Assembly (NCBI GenBank): GCA_002425245.1
Contig: DILW01000185.1
Location: 1-24,991 of the forward strand
Source of the DNA: Betaproteobacteria bacterium UBA5582
Lineage (GTDB): Bacteria > Pseudomonadota > Gammaproteobacteria > Burkholderiales > Rhodocyclaceae
Direction: 5' to 3'
Length of the DNA stretch: 24,991 nucleotides
Position 1 is the first letter of the stretch; every line of letters begins with the position of its first letter. This document shows, one piece after another, positions 1-6,974 of this stretch. A program made the position numbers and the translations under genes. A model generated the notes under the pieces. That model was not told the origin of the DNA. It saw only the letters and a program-made list of their open reading frames with translations, and made no database searches.

Positions 1-69
1 ATCGCGCTCGGCGGCGCCGCCGGCGCGCAGGGCATCGAGTCGGCGCTGGAGGTCTCCCCGGTCAGCCAT
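1..69 (-). CDS. DUF2894-like protein, N-terminal fragment (runs off left edge)
   Basis: An ATG at 69 (minus) overlaps the stop of the OmpA-like gene by 8 nt and opens a frame that stays open to the window edge. The 23 visible residues begin MADRGDLQRRLDALRAGG and continue AAERD. The name rests mainly on context: in betaproteobacteria and xanthomonads the DUF3348-DUF802-OmpA set is usually followed by a DUF2894 gene, and the L-x-x-L-R-A-x-G-A-x-x-x-D start resembles that family. Function is unknown. The overlap implies translational coupling with the OmpA-like gene. Too little is visible to confirm the family. Confidence 0.55.
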   Translation of the reverse strand, partial: MADRGDLQRRLDALRAGGAAERD

Positions 70-712
70 TGGCGTCCTTGGCATTGGTTCGCGACTTGGG
101 CACCGGCGCCATTTCGACGCGGCGGTTGCGGGCGCGGCCTTCGGCGTCGGCGTTGTCGGCGACCGGCTGCTGCGAGCCGAAGGCGGCGGCGAAGATGGCC
201 GAGGCCGGCACGCCGTCCTCGATCAGCGTGCGGGTGACGGTCAGCGCGCGCTGGGCCGAGAGTTCCCAGTTGTCGGCGAAGCGGCTGTTGCTGCCGCGCA
301 CCGGCATGTCGTCGGTGAAGCCGCTGACCATCAGCATCTGTTCGCTGGCGCCGAGGTAGGCGGCGATGGGCTGGGACAGGCTCTTCAACAGTTGCTTGCC
401 TTCCGGCTGCAATTGGTCGGAATTGAGCGCAAAGAGCACGTTGCCGCTGATGCCGATCTTGCCGTTGTCGAGCGTCACGCGGCCGGAGGCGAGCGGGCCG
501 GCCAGCGCCTTTTCCAGCGCCAGGCGGCGTTGTTCTTCCTGCTGGCGTTTCTGGATCTCGGCTTCGAGGCTGCTGACCAGTTCGAGTTGCACACCGAGCA
601 CGCCGACCAGGATCAGCACGAAAGCGCCGAGCAGCCCGGCCATCAGGTCGCCGAAGACGGCCCAGACAGGGGTGCTGTGGTCGACGCTGGCGTCGCTATC
701 TTCGAGGCTCAT
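62..712 (-). CDS. OmpA/MotB-like peptidoglycan-binding membrane protein
   Basis: A 216-residue protein with the layout of a MotB/ZorB-type stator subunit: a short cytosolic N-terminus, one transmembrane helix (about 17-42), a charged helical linker (about 43-70) and a periplasmic OmpA-like domain (about 85-205). The helix begins W17-A-V-F-G-D22-L-M-A-G, so Asp22 sits where MotB and ZorB carry their ion-binding Asp. The OmpA core shows GFTDDMPV near 131 and NWELSAQRA near 148, then the NRRVE ending (197-200), the residues that bind peptidoglycan in this family. No signal peptidase site is seen. The start overlaps the DUF802 stop by 4 nt (ATGA). Role inferred: wall-anchored half of an ion-conducting motor with the DUF802 protein. 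An ordinary OmpA-family protein is the alternative, but the Asp-bearing helix and the gene pairing argue against it. Confidence 0.85.
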   Translation of the reverse strand: MSLEDSDASVDHSTPVWAVFGDLMAGLLGAFVLILVGVLGVQLELVSSLEAEIQKRQQEEQRRLALEKALAGPLASGRVTLDNGKIGISGNVLFALNSDQLQPEGKQLLKSLSQPIAAYLGASEQMLMVSGFTDDMPVRGSNSRFADNWELSAQRALTVTRTLIEDGVPASAIFAAAFGSQQPVADNADAEGRARNRRVEMAPVPKSRTNAKDANG

Positions 713-2880
713 GCTTCGCTACCGACGACGCGTTGCAGGTCGTCGACCATCTTCTTCTGCGACAGGATGCTGAGGTCGATGATTTCGCGTGCCTGGGCGA
801 CGTAGTAGGCAAGCTGCTCGTCGCTGCGGGTCAGCGACTTGGCCAGGCCGTTTTCGATGCGTTGCAACGCGGCCATCATCTTGTCGTTCGATTCGGCAAA
901 CAGCTTGACCGCGGCGCCGAAGGCTTCGCCCAGGCTGGCCACTTCCAGCGCGCCGCCGGCGATGCCGCTGCCGACCTCGACCAGCTTGCCGGCTTCGCTC
1001 TCGACCCTGGCGGCGAACTGGCTGCCGGCGCGTTCGAGCAACTCGGCCGACGACGCGACGAGCGCGTCGATGGCGCTGCGCTGCTCGGTCGAGGCGTGGT
1101 TGATGGCGTCGAGCAGGGCGCCCAGGGTTTCCATGATGCGGCTGCGCTCTTCAAGCAGGCTGTTGTCACGGGCCATGCTCGCCGACAGTTCGTGGCGTAG
1201 CTGGCCGATGACTTCGGCGGCGGCCTTGGGCGCCTCGGCGGCGGTGTGCATCAGGCGGGTGACTTCGGCGATGGTCGTTTCGGCCTGGCGCTGGTGCGCG
1301 GCGACCAACTCACGGGCGGTGTCGCCGAGCGTGCGGGTGATCTGTTCCTGTTGCGCCAGTGTGGCGTCGCCGTGTTGCTGCCATTGCGCTTCGAGCTTGC
1401 CGGCCATGGCGGCGAGGGCATCGGCGAATTGGGACTGGCGGGACTGTTCACCGCTGGCCCAATCGCGCTGCCAGTCAGCCTGCGTGGCGCGCATGTCGGC
1501 GAGCAAAGCGGCGCTGCGCTGGGCGAAGCTGTCGGCGAGGCTGGTCTGGGTTTGTTCCAGCGCCTGCGTCAGGCGGTCGCTCGCCTGTTCGTGTTTGGCC
1601 AGCGCGCCGGTCCAGGTTTCGGACACCGTTTGCACGACGCCTTCAAACTGGCTGGCCAGCGTGTCGGCCAGTTGTTGCTGATGGGCGGCGGTGGTCTCGG
1701 CCAGGGCCGCCTGTTGCTGCGCGGCGTCGGCCTGCAGCTTGGTCTGGGTGGTTTCGACCGAGGCGAGCAGCGTCGTGGCGCGCTGATCGAAGGTCTCGGC
1801 GTAGACGGTAAGCGCAGCTTGCAGTTGCTGGTGCTGGCGCTCGGTGGCCTGTTCGTGATGGTTCAGGGCCTGCGTCCAGGTCTCGCTGACGCTGCCGACG
1901 ACTTGCGCAAATTGCCCGGTGATGCCGGCCAGTTGTGTTTCGACGGTGCCGAACAGCTTGTCGTGCAGGCCGCGCGTCTCGTTGGCAATGCTCGCCATGG
2001 TGGCGGTGACGACCGGCTGGATGGTCTGCGCGGCGACCGTTGCGCTGTCCTTGAGGCTGGCTTTGAGCGACTGGTCGACGGATTGCGCCAGGTTGCCGTA
2101 CAGCCCCCTGGCTTCGTCGTGGAAGCGCTGCTGACCGGCCAGCAGCTGCTCGCCGAGCTGGTGGTGGTGTTCGGCCATGCGGCTCATCATTGCGTCGAGC
2201 TTGCCGACCAGTTCGGGCAGCGCCTGGGCCTGCGCCTGCAGGGCCTTGAAGGTTTCCTGGCGCTGGTGGGTGAGCGAAAAGTCGCGCAGCACGCCGGCGA
2301 TCCGGCTGTCGAGCAACTGGCCGACTTGCAGGCGTTCGCGCCGACACAGCGCCGAGATCAGGCCGAGCATGGCCGAGGTGGCGACGCCGGCGACCGAGGT
2401 GCCGAAGGCGACGCCCAGGCCCTTGACCGGCGCGGCCAGCGCGGCGCGGATGGTGTGCAGGTCGGTGGTGCTTTCCAGCGCCAGCACGGCGCCGTTCAGC
2501 GTGACCACCATGCCGAGGAAGGTGCCGAGCATGCCGAGCAGCACCAGCAGACCGACCAGGTAGGGCGTGATGCCGGGGCCGGGCAAGGCGACGCGTTCGC
2601 CTTCGATGCGCAGGCGCACGGTGTTCTGCAAGGCGACCGGCACCTGTTGCAGCCATTCGCCGAGGTGGCCGATGTCGTCCGGGATATTGCGCAGCGCCGC
2701 CGCCAGCGCCGCCGTATTGGCGTGGAAGCGCCGCATTTCCAGGGCGCCGGCGAGATAGACCACGGCGATGATGCAGGAGACGGAGAAGGCCAGCCTGTGG
2801 CCGTCGAGGTAGCCAATGGCGACCCAGACGACGGCGAGCAGGCCGAGGGTGAAAGCGAAGAGACTGAGATTGCGGTTCAT
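709..2880 (-). CDS. DUF802 protein, MotA/TolQ/ExbB-like with long coiled-coil tail
   Basis: A 723-residue protein. The N-terminal 200 residues hold four predicted membrane helices (about 5-24, 29-47, 104-131, 153-179). The last two carry the MotA/TolQ/ExbB proton-channel signature: GMLGTFLGMVVTL near 116 and a Gly/Ala/Ser-rich VKGLGVAFGTSVAGVATSA near 152. Residues ~200-723 are Gln/Ala/Glu/Thr-rich, mostly helical and probably coiled coil, ending in conserved-looking EIIDLSILSQKKMVDDLQ. The tail contains a duplicated segment with an 88-residue period. The architecture (channel subunit with a very long cytoplasmic tail beside a MotB-like partner) matches ZorA of Zorya defence systems more than flagellar MotA. 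It overlaps neighbours on both sides by 4 nt. The DUF802 name is from recalled family features and synteny; the biological role is not established. Confidence 0.83.
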   Translation of the reverse strand: MNRNLSLFAFTLGLLAVVWVAIGYLDGHRLAFSVSCIIAVVYLAGALEMRRFHANTAALAAALRNIPDDIGHLGEWLQQVPVALQNTVRLRIEGERVALPGPGITPYLVGLLVLLGMLGTFLGMVVTLNGAVLALESTTDLHTIRAALAAPVKGLGVAFGTSVAGVATSAMLGLISALCRRERLQVGQLLDSRIAGVLRDFSLTHQRQETFKALQAQAQALPELVGKLDAMMSRMAEHHHQLGEQLLAGQQRFHDEARGLYGNLAQSVDQSLKASLKDSATVAAQTIQPVVTATMASIANETRGLHDKLFGTVETQLAGITGQFAQVVGSVSETWTQALNHHEQATERQHQQLQAALTVYAETFDQRATTLLASVETTQTKLQADAAQQQAALAETTAAHQQQLADTLASQFEGVVQTVSETWTGALAKHEQASDRLTQALEQTQTSLADSFAQRSAALLADMRATQADWQRDWASGEQSRQSQFADALAAMAGKLEAQWQQHGDATLAQQEQITRTLGDTARELVAAHQRQAETTIAEVTRLMHTAAEAPKAAAEVIGQLRHELSASMARDNSLLEERSRIMETLGALLDAINHASTEQRSAIDALVASSAELLERAGSQFAARVESEAGKLVEVGSGIAGGALEVASLGEAFGAAVKLFAESNDKMMAALQRIENGLAKSLTRSDEQLAYYVAQAREIIDLSILSQKKMVDDLQRVVGSEA
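1573..1890 (-). repeat. 88-residue internal duplication in the DUF802 protein tail
   Basis: Residues 331-348 (VSETWTQALNHHEQATER) and 419-436 (VSETWTGALAKHEQASDR) are near-identical and 88 residues apart. The following ~60 residues remain similar in pattern, for example FDQRATTLLASVETTQ against FAQRSAALLADMRATQ. The duplication is therefore about 264 bp, diverged at DNA level, and would lengthen the helical tail by one unit. The coordinates span the two core motifs only. Confidence 0.8.
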
Positions 2881-3647
2881 CGGGGATTCGTTTCGTGGTT
2901 GGCGCTGCCCGGCGGGGCAGCCAGGGCAGCGATCAGCCCGGCGACGGGCTTCAGGCGCAGTTCCAGCTCGGCCAGCAGCACGGTCTGGGCATCCTGGCAG
3001 AAGGCTTCGAGCCAGCTGCCCGGCTGTGCCCAGGCGGCGGGATCGTCGACGCCGCCCTCGCCGAGCGTGGCGCGGTGGTCGGCGTAACGCTGCTGGAAGC
3101 GCTTGCTGAGCAGGATCGGGATGTTACCGAGCAACGTACGCTCGCGGGAAGCCAGCGACTTGTCAAAGGTGGCGTCGAGTTCGGCCAGCTGCCGACCGGC
3201 CGCCGACCGAGCGGCCAGCGCCTTGCGGGCACTGGCGCGCAGGGCGGTGATGGCGGCGTTCATGTCGCGCTGGTGGGCGAGGTAATAGCGGTGGTAGGGC
3301 GAAAAATCGGCGGCACTTTCCGGCGTCGCATTGGGCAGCGGCACCGGAAACGGAATCCGTGCCGGCGGCGCGTTGAAAACGCCGTCGGCCTTGATCGAAT
3401 CGCTCAGATGGCGGCGCACGCGGGCCAGTTGCTCGGGGAGATCGTCATTTGCCGAACCCCCGGCCACCCCGCCGCCGGCCCGGGGAGCAAGGGCCGAATA
3501 CAGCGTTAACGCTTCGGAAACGTCCAGCCATTGCCCGAGCCGTTCGCCGAAATCGTAATTCAGTGCGGAGACTTCTGGCAGGGCGCCGGAGAGAACGCGG
3601 ACGAGCGCTGAGCGGTTGAATGTGGCGTGCTGCAATCCACGCGCCAT
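2877..3647 (-). CDS. DUF3348 family protein
   Basis: First gene of the four-gene set; about 256 residues from the ATG at 3647 (MARGLQHATFNRSALVRVL). The frame is open further upstream to 3734, but those residues look non-coding. AGGA lies 8 nt before the ATG at 3647 and only 4 nt before an alternative ATG at 3653, so 3647 is preferred. The protein is soluble in appearance, without signal peptide or membrane helix. It has a helical N-terminal part containing LGQWLDVSEALTLYSAL, a basic Ala/Arg-rich middle (SPYHRYYLAHQRDMNAAITALR) and a C-terminal part with LLAELELRLKPVAGLIAAL. The DUF3348 assignment comes from length and from placement before DUF802. Function unknown; being co-translated with motor-like genes suggests an accessory or cytoplasmic partner. 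It ends in a 4-nt overlap with the DUF802 gene. Confidence 0.75.
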   Translation of the reverse strand: MARGLQHATFNRSALVRVLSGALPEVSALNYDFGERLGQWLDVSEALTLYSALAPRAGGGVAGGSANDDLPEQLARVRRHLSDSIKADGVFNAPPARIPFPVPLPNATPESAADFSPYHRYYLAHQRDMNAAITALRASARKALAARSAAGRQLAELDATFDKSLASRERTLLGNIPILLSKRFQQRYADHRATLGEGGVDDPAAWAQPGSWLEAFCQDAQTVLLAELELRLKPVAGLIAALAAPPGSANHETNPR

Positions 3648-3866
3648 GATCATGTCCTGGATCGACAAAAAAGGGGGCGCAAGGCTACTACAACTTGGCG
3701 CCGGGGTCAGCGGGATCGCTTCCCTTGCTGCCAACTTCCGCCCTATGTCGGGAGCCGCGATGCATCAGAAGCACGACGAAGGCTTTGGGTAGCCAAAATT
3801 TCTATTGGCATTTGGCACTAGCGCAAACAAACACTGACATGCCCGGCTGGCTCGGGACACCGGCCT

Positions 3867-5396
3867 TCACAGCGTCTCGATCCCCGCCCGGACCTCCCCC
3901 GCCCGACGCTGCAAGGTTTGAAGCGTTGCCGCTTCCATGCCGGCCAGCTGGCGGTAGACCATGCCCAGCCTGGGGTTGGCGGCCAGCCGCTCGCTGTTGC
4001 GCGCGAAGAAATCCCAGTACAGGGCGTTGAACGGGCAGGCCCGCTCGCCGACCCGGGCTTTTCGGTCGTAGTGGCAGCCCCGGCAGTAATCGCTCATGCG
4101 GTCGATGTAGGTGGCGGTCGATACGTAGGGTTTGGTCGCCAGCCGGCCGCCGTCGGCAAACTGGCTCATGCCGAGGGTGTTGGGCAGTTCGACCCATTCG
4201 AAGGCGTCGATGTACACCCCGAGATACCAGCGGTGGACGGCCACCGGATCGAGTCCGGCGAGTAGCGCGAAGTTGCCGATCACCATCAGGCGCTGGATGT
4301 GGTGGGCGTAGGCGTGCTCCAGCGACTGGCCGATGGCGTGCGCGAGGCAGCGCATGCGGGTTTGCCCGTTCCAGAACCAGGCGGGGAGCGGCAGGCGGTG
4401 GTCGAAATGGTTGTGCGCGTCGTAGCCCGGCATGTTGGCCCAATACACGCCGCGCACGTATTCGCGCCAGCCGAGAATCTGCCGGATGTAGCCTTCGGCC
4501 GCTGCCAGCGGGACATGGCCGGCCTGCTGCGCGCTGACGACGGCAGCGACGACCTCGCGCGGGTTGAGCATCTTGGTGTTGAGCGCGAACGAGATCAGGG
4601 AATGGAAAAGCCGCCCGTTGCCGGTGGCCATCGCGTCCTGGAAATCGCCGAAATGGGGGAGCGCCTGGTCGATGAAGTCGGCGAGCTGCTGCCGGGCCTC
4701 GTGCCGGTTCAGCGGCCAGCGGAAATGCCCCGCCGCCGGCTCGCCGAAGCTGTCCACGCCGGCCTGGCGGATGCTGTGCCAGAGCGCCGCGTGATCGTGC
4801 TCTCCGCGCCAGTCGGCCGGGGCGTGCGGTAAGCCCGGCCAGGACTTGCGGTTGTCGTGGTCGAAGTTCCAGCGGCCGCCGAGCGGCTTGCCCGGGCCGG
4901 CCATCAGCACATCGTGACGCGTCCGCATCTGGCGGTAGAAATGTTCCATCAACCATTGCCGGCGCCCGGCGAAAAGTCTGGCGGCTTCGTCGCGCTGGCT
5001 GTAGAAGTGCTCGCTGTCGACCATCCGCGCAGGAATGGCGAGCTGCGCGGCGTAGTCGGCCAGTTGCCGGTCGAGCCGCCATTCGTCGGGGGCCTGGTAT
5101 TCAAAGGCGGTGACCGCGTGGCGCGCGATCAGCGCATCGAGGTTGGCCGGCAGCGACTGGCGGTTGGCCGGATCGTCGATGGCAAGATACTCCACGCGAT
5201 GCCCCGCCTCCCGCAGCTGGCGGGCAAAGTCGCGCATGGCGGCGAAGATGGCGATGATTTTCTGGGCGTGGTGGCGGACGTAATCGGTTTCCTGGCGGAC
5301 CTCCATCAGCACGTGGACGACGGCAGCGTCGGCTTGCGCAAACCAGCTGTGCTGCGGATCGAGCTGATCGCCCAGGATCAGCCGCAGGGTGCTCAC
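3867..5396 (-). CDS. phrB: Fe-S (6-4) photolyase, bacterial cryptochrome/photolyase-related (PhrB/CryB type)
   Basis: A 509-residue member of the deoxyribodipyrimidine photolyase-related family, flavoproteins that use light to repair (6-4) photoproducts in DNA. The N-terminal Rossmann half starts MSTLRLILGDQLDPQHSWF. The C-terminal FAD half carries four Cys (C350, C438, C441, C454) spaced as the [4Fe-4S] ligands of Agrobacterium PhrB. The HHxxR motif of this class is H365-H366-I-Q-R369. The start is GTG at 5396, overlapping the lipocalin stop by 4 nt, so the two are translationally coupled. Full length with no disruption. The symbol follows the Agrobacterium name; a photoreceptor role cannot be excluded, because members of the family can do either. 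Confidence 0.92.
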   Translation of the reverse strand: MSTLRLILGDQLDPQHSWFAQADAAVVHVLMEVRQETDYVRHHAQKIIAIFAAMRDFARQLREAGHRVEYLAIDDPANRQSLPANLDALIARHAVTAFEYQAPDEWRLDRQLADYAAQLAIPARMVDSEHFYSQRDEAARLFAGRRQWLMEHFYRQMRTRHDVLMAGPGKPLGGRWNFDHDNRKSWPGLPHAPADWRGEHDHAALWHSIRQAGVDSFGEPAAGHFRWPLNRHEARQQLADFIDQALPHFGDFQDAMATGNGRLFHSLISFALNTKMLNPREVVAAVVSAQQAGHVPLAAAEGYIRQILGWREYVRGVYWANMPGYDAHNHFDHRLPLPAWFWNGQTRMRCLAHAIGQSLEHAYAHHIQRLMVIGNFALLAGLDPVAVHRWYLGVYIDAFEWVELPNTLGMSQFADGGRLATKPYVSTATYIDRMSDYCRGCHYDRKARVGERACPFNALYWDFFARNSERLAANPRLGMVYRQLAGMEAATLQTLQRRAGEVRAGIETL

Positions 5397-5926
5397 CGCC
5401 CCTGCTCCACCCAGATCAACTGGTCGGTGGCATAACCCAGGGACCGGGCCTTGCTCACCAGGGCATCACGCACCTCGGCCGGCAGCGTCCGCTCGCGGGC
5501 GAGGATCCACAGGTAATCCCGGCTCGGGCCGGCGACCAGCGACCAGCGGTAGTTCTCCTGGTCGAGGGCAATCACGTGATAGCCGCCGTAGAAGGGGCCG
5601 AAGAACGAGACCTTGAGCGAGGCGGTAGCGGGATCGCCGATGAACAGCGCACGCCCGACGGCCTCCTTCCAGGTCTGGTTGCGGGTGTCGTAGCCGCGGT
5701 TGAGCACTTTCACGCTACCGTCGTCCTGCAGCGAGTAGGTGGCACTGACATCGCTCAAACCACGCTCGAAGGAATGATCGAGGCGGGCAATTTCGTACCA
5801 TTTCCCCAGGTAGCGGTTAATGTCGAACGAGCTCACCGGGCGCACCCCGTCGGGTGGGGCGGTCGAGCAGGCAGTGAGCGCCAATGAAAGCAACAAGGCC
5901 AGGCAGGCGGAACGCAGGCGCAACAT
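5393..5926 (-). CDS. blc: Outer-membrane lipoprotein lipocalin Blc
   Basis: A 177-residue bacterial lipocalin. The first ~20 residues are a lipoprotein signal peptide with lipobox L-T-A-C at about 17-20, and Ser follows the lipidated Cys, so outer-membrane sorting is expected. The lipocalin signature N-R-Y-L-G-K-W-Y-E-I-A-R (about 38-49) is followed by FERGLSDVSATYSLQDDGSVKVLNRGY, as in E. coli Blc. The family binds fatty acids and lysophospholipids and is linked to membrane stress. GGAGG lies 5 nt before the ATG, a strong ribosome binding site. It is the first gene of the operon with the photolyase. Lipocalin and photolyase genes are recurrent neighbours in stress- or light-responsive clusters of proteobacteria. 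Confidence 0.93.
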   Translation of the reverse strand: MLRLRSACLALLLSLALTACSTAPPDGVRPVSSFDINRYLGKWYEIARLDHSFERGLSDVSATYSLQDDGSVKVLNRGYDTRNQTWKEAVGRALFIGDPATASLKVSFFGPFYGGYHVIALDQENYRWSLVAGPSRDYLWILARERTLPAEVRDALVSKARSLGYATDQLIWVEQGR

Positions 5927-5950
5927 GTGGACCTCCGGATAGAAAATTTA

Positions 5951-5967
5951 TTTTGTCCTGGACAAAA
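5951..5967. promoter_or_regulatory. Perfect 17-bp palindrome in the divergent blc / DUF3429 spacer, candidate operator
   Basis: TTTTGTCCTGGACAAAA has two perfect 8-bp arms around one base. It sits 25-41 nt before the blc start and ~90 nt before the divergent gene. A second GGACA half-site follows in direct orientation 13 bp away (5973-5977). Tentative core promoters overlap it: on plus, TGGACA then 17 bp then CAATAT; on minus, TTGCCG then 17 bp then GCTATT. Such placement fits a dimeric regulator of the stress/light operon. The regulator is not identified. A transcription terminator is unlikely here, as there is no terminating gene nearby. Confidence 0.6.
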
Positions 5968-6055
5968 ATAGCGGACAGTCGCAATATTACGGCAAAAGAT
6001 CGCTAATCCGTGATTCTTGTTCATGACGTAATCAGATCCGAATGCGAGGCCCGAG

Positions 6056-6508
6056 ATGATTCGAAGCCCATCACCGACACTGCCACCGCTGGTTGCCTGG
6101 CTCGGTTACGGCGGCTTGCTGCCTTTCCTGGCATTGGCATCGGCCAGCTGGTTGGACAAGCATCACGGCCTGTTCTGGAACGACGCGCTTTACGCCTACG
6201 GCGCCATCATCCTCAGCTTCGTCGGCGCGCTGCACTGGGGAATGGCAATGAGCCTGCCCGGGCTGAGCGAGCACCAACGCTCGGTCTGCTTTGCCTGGAG
6301 CGTCGTGCCCGCGCTGCTCGCCTGGCCGGCGCTGGTCTTGCCTGCCCTGCTCGCGGCGCCGCTGCTGATCGTGGGCTTTGCCGCCCATTACCTGCAGGAC
6401 CGCCGCCTGGCTCGCCGGGCCGTCCTGCCGGACTGGTACCTGCCGCTGCGGCTGCGCCTGAGCGGCGTGGCCATCGCCTGCATGCTGGCCGGCATGTTTG
6501 CCGCCTGA
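6056..6508 (+). CDS. DUF3429 family integral membrane protein
   Basis: A 150-residue, very hydrophobic protein with about five membrane helices, related to the DUF3429/TMEM69 family. Family-like segments are the loop-helix containing YGAIILSFVGALHWGMAM (about 46-64), AAHYLQDRR near 118-126 and the WYLPLRLRLSG stretch near 134-144. GAGG lies 6 nt before the ATG. It is divergent from blc, sharing the spacer that holds the 17-bp palindrome. The molecular function of the family in bacteria is unknown. It occurs with photolyase or lipocalin genes in other proteobacterial clusters, so co-regulation is plausible but inferred. Confidence 0.82.
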   Translation: MIRSPSPTLPPLVAWLGYGGLLPFLALASASWLDKHHGLFWNDALYAYGAIILSFVGALHWGMAMSLPGLSEHQRSVCFAWSVVPALLAWPALVLPALLAAPLLIVGFAAHYLQDRRLARRAVLPDWYLPLRLRLSGVAIACMLAGMFAA

Positions 6509-6541
6509 GCCGCCGGCCCGGCCATTCGACGGAGCTTGCCC

Positions 6542-6889
6542 ATGAACCTGTTCAACCGTTTGCCCGGCTTCCCGCGCACCCCGGCCGGCAAGGAGCGCCT
6601 GGTGCTGCGCCGGCTGCCGGCGGCCTTCCTGTTCGGCACCCTGCTGCTCGCCGTTCCGTCCTTGCTGGCGCGGATTTTCGTCGATCCGTCCGCTCCACTC
6701 ACAGTAACCACCATCGACATCTACGTCGCCAGCCTGATCATCCTGCTCTGGACGGTCGTGCTCACCGTGGGCATCGCCGCCTTCATCATCATGGTGATGA
6801 AGGGGCCGGCCTACGTCGCCGACGCCTACCCCCTGCAGGAAGCGGAAACCCTGGAGCCTCCCGGCGCGGCAAGGCGAAGTGAGCGCTGA
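6542..6889 (+). CDS. Small two-helix membrane protein, unknown function
   Basis: A 115-residue protein starting MNLFNRLPGFPRTPAGKERL. The ATG at 6542 is chosen over an in-frame TTG at 6536 because GGAG (6531-6534) is spaced 7 nt from it. An Arg/Lys-rich N-terminus precedes two predicted membrane helices (about 25-44 and 59-86) with a short Pro/Thr-containing loop between them. The C-terminal ~28 residues are hydrophilic. The stop lies 33 nt after the DUF3429 stop plus leader, so the two probably share a transcript. I do not recognise a named family. Codon use matches its neighbours, and it is probably a genuine lineage-conserved gene. Confidence 0.72.
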   Translation: MNLFNRLPGFPRTPAGKERLVLRRLPAAFLFGTLLLAVPSLLARIFVDPSAPLTVTTIDIYVASLIILLWTVVLTVGIAAFIIMVMKGPAYVADAYPLQEAETLEPPGAARRSER

Positions 6890-6974
6890 TCGAGGGCAAA
6901 GCTTCCTTTCAGGACCCTTTTTGCCCCATTCCGGCCCGTCGTCCGCAATCAAATGCGCTAAAATGCCGGCCACC

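Noticed and set aside
1246..3087. 613-codon open frame on the plus strand opposite DUF802
   Set aside because: High-GC shadow of a gene with matching domain features on the other strand; the translation is low-complexity with no recognisable domain.
3792..3816. GCCAAA-N13-TTTGGC inverted repeat between the photolyase and DUF3348 genes
   Set aside because: Arms are short, there is no T-run, and no promoter boxes of quality lie nearby; kept only as a weak possibility of a terminator or operator.
6879..6974. Upstream in-frame extension of pyrD
   Set aside because: Class 2 dihydroorotate dehydrogenases begin at MLYPLIRKFFF; the extra residues overlap the previous gene and look like spacer.
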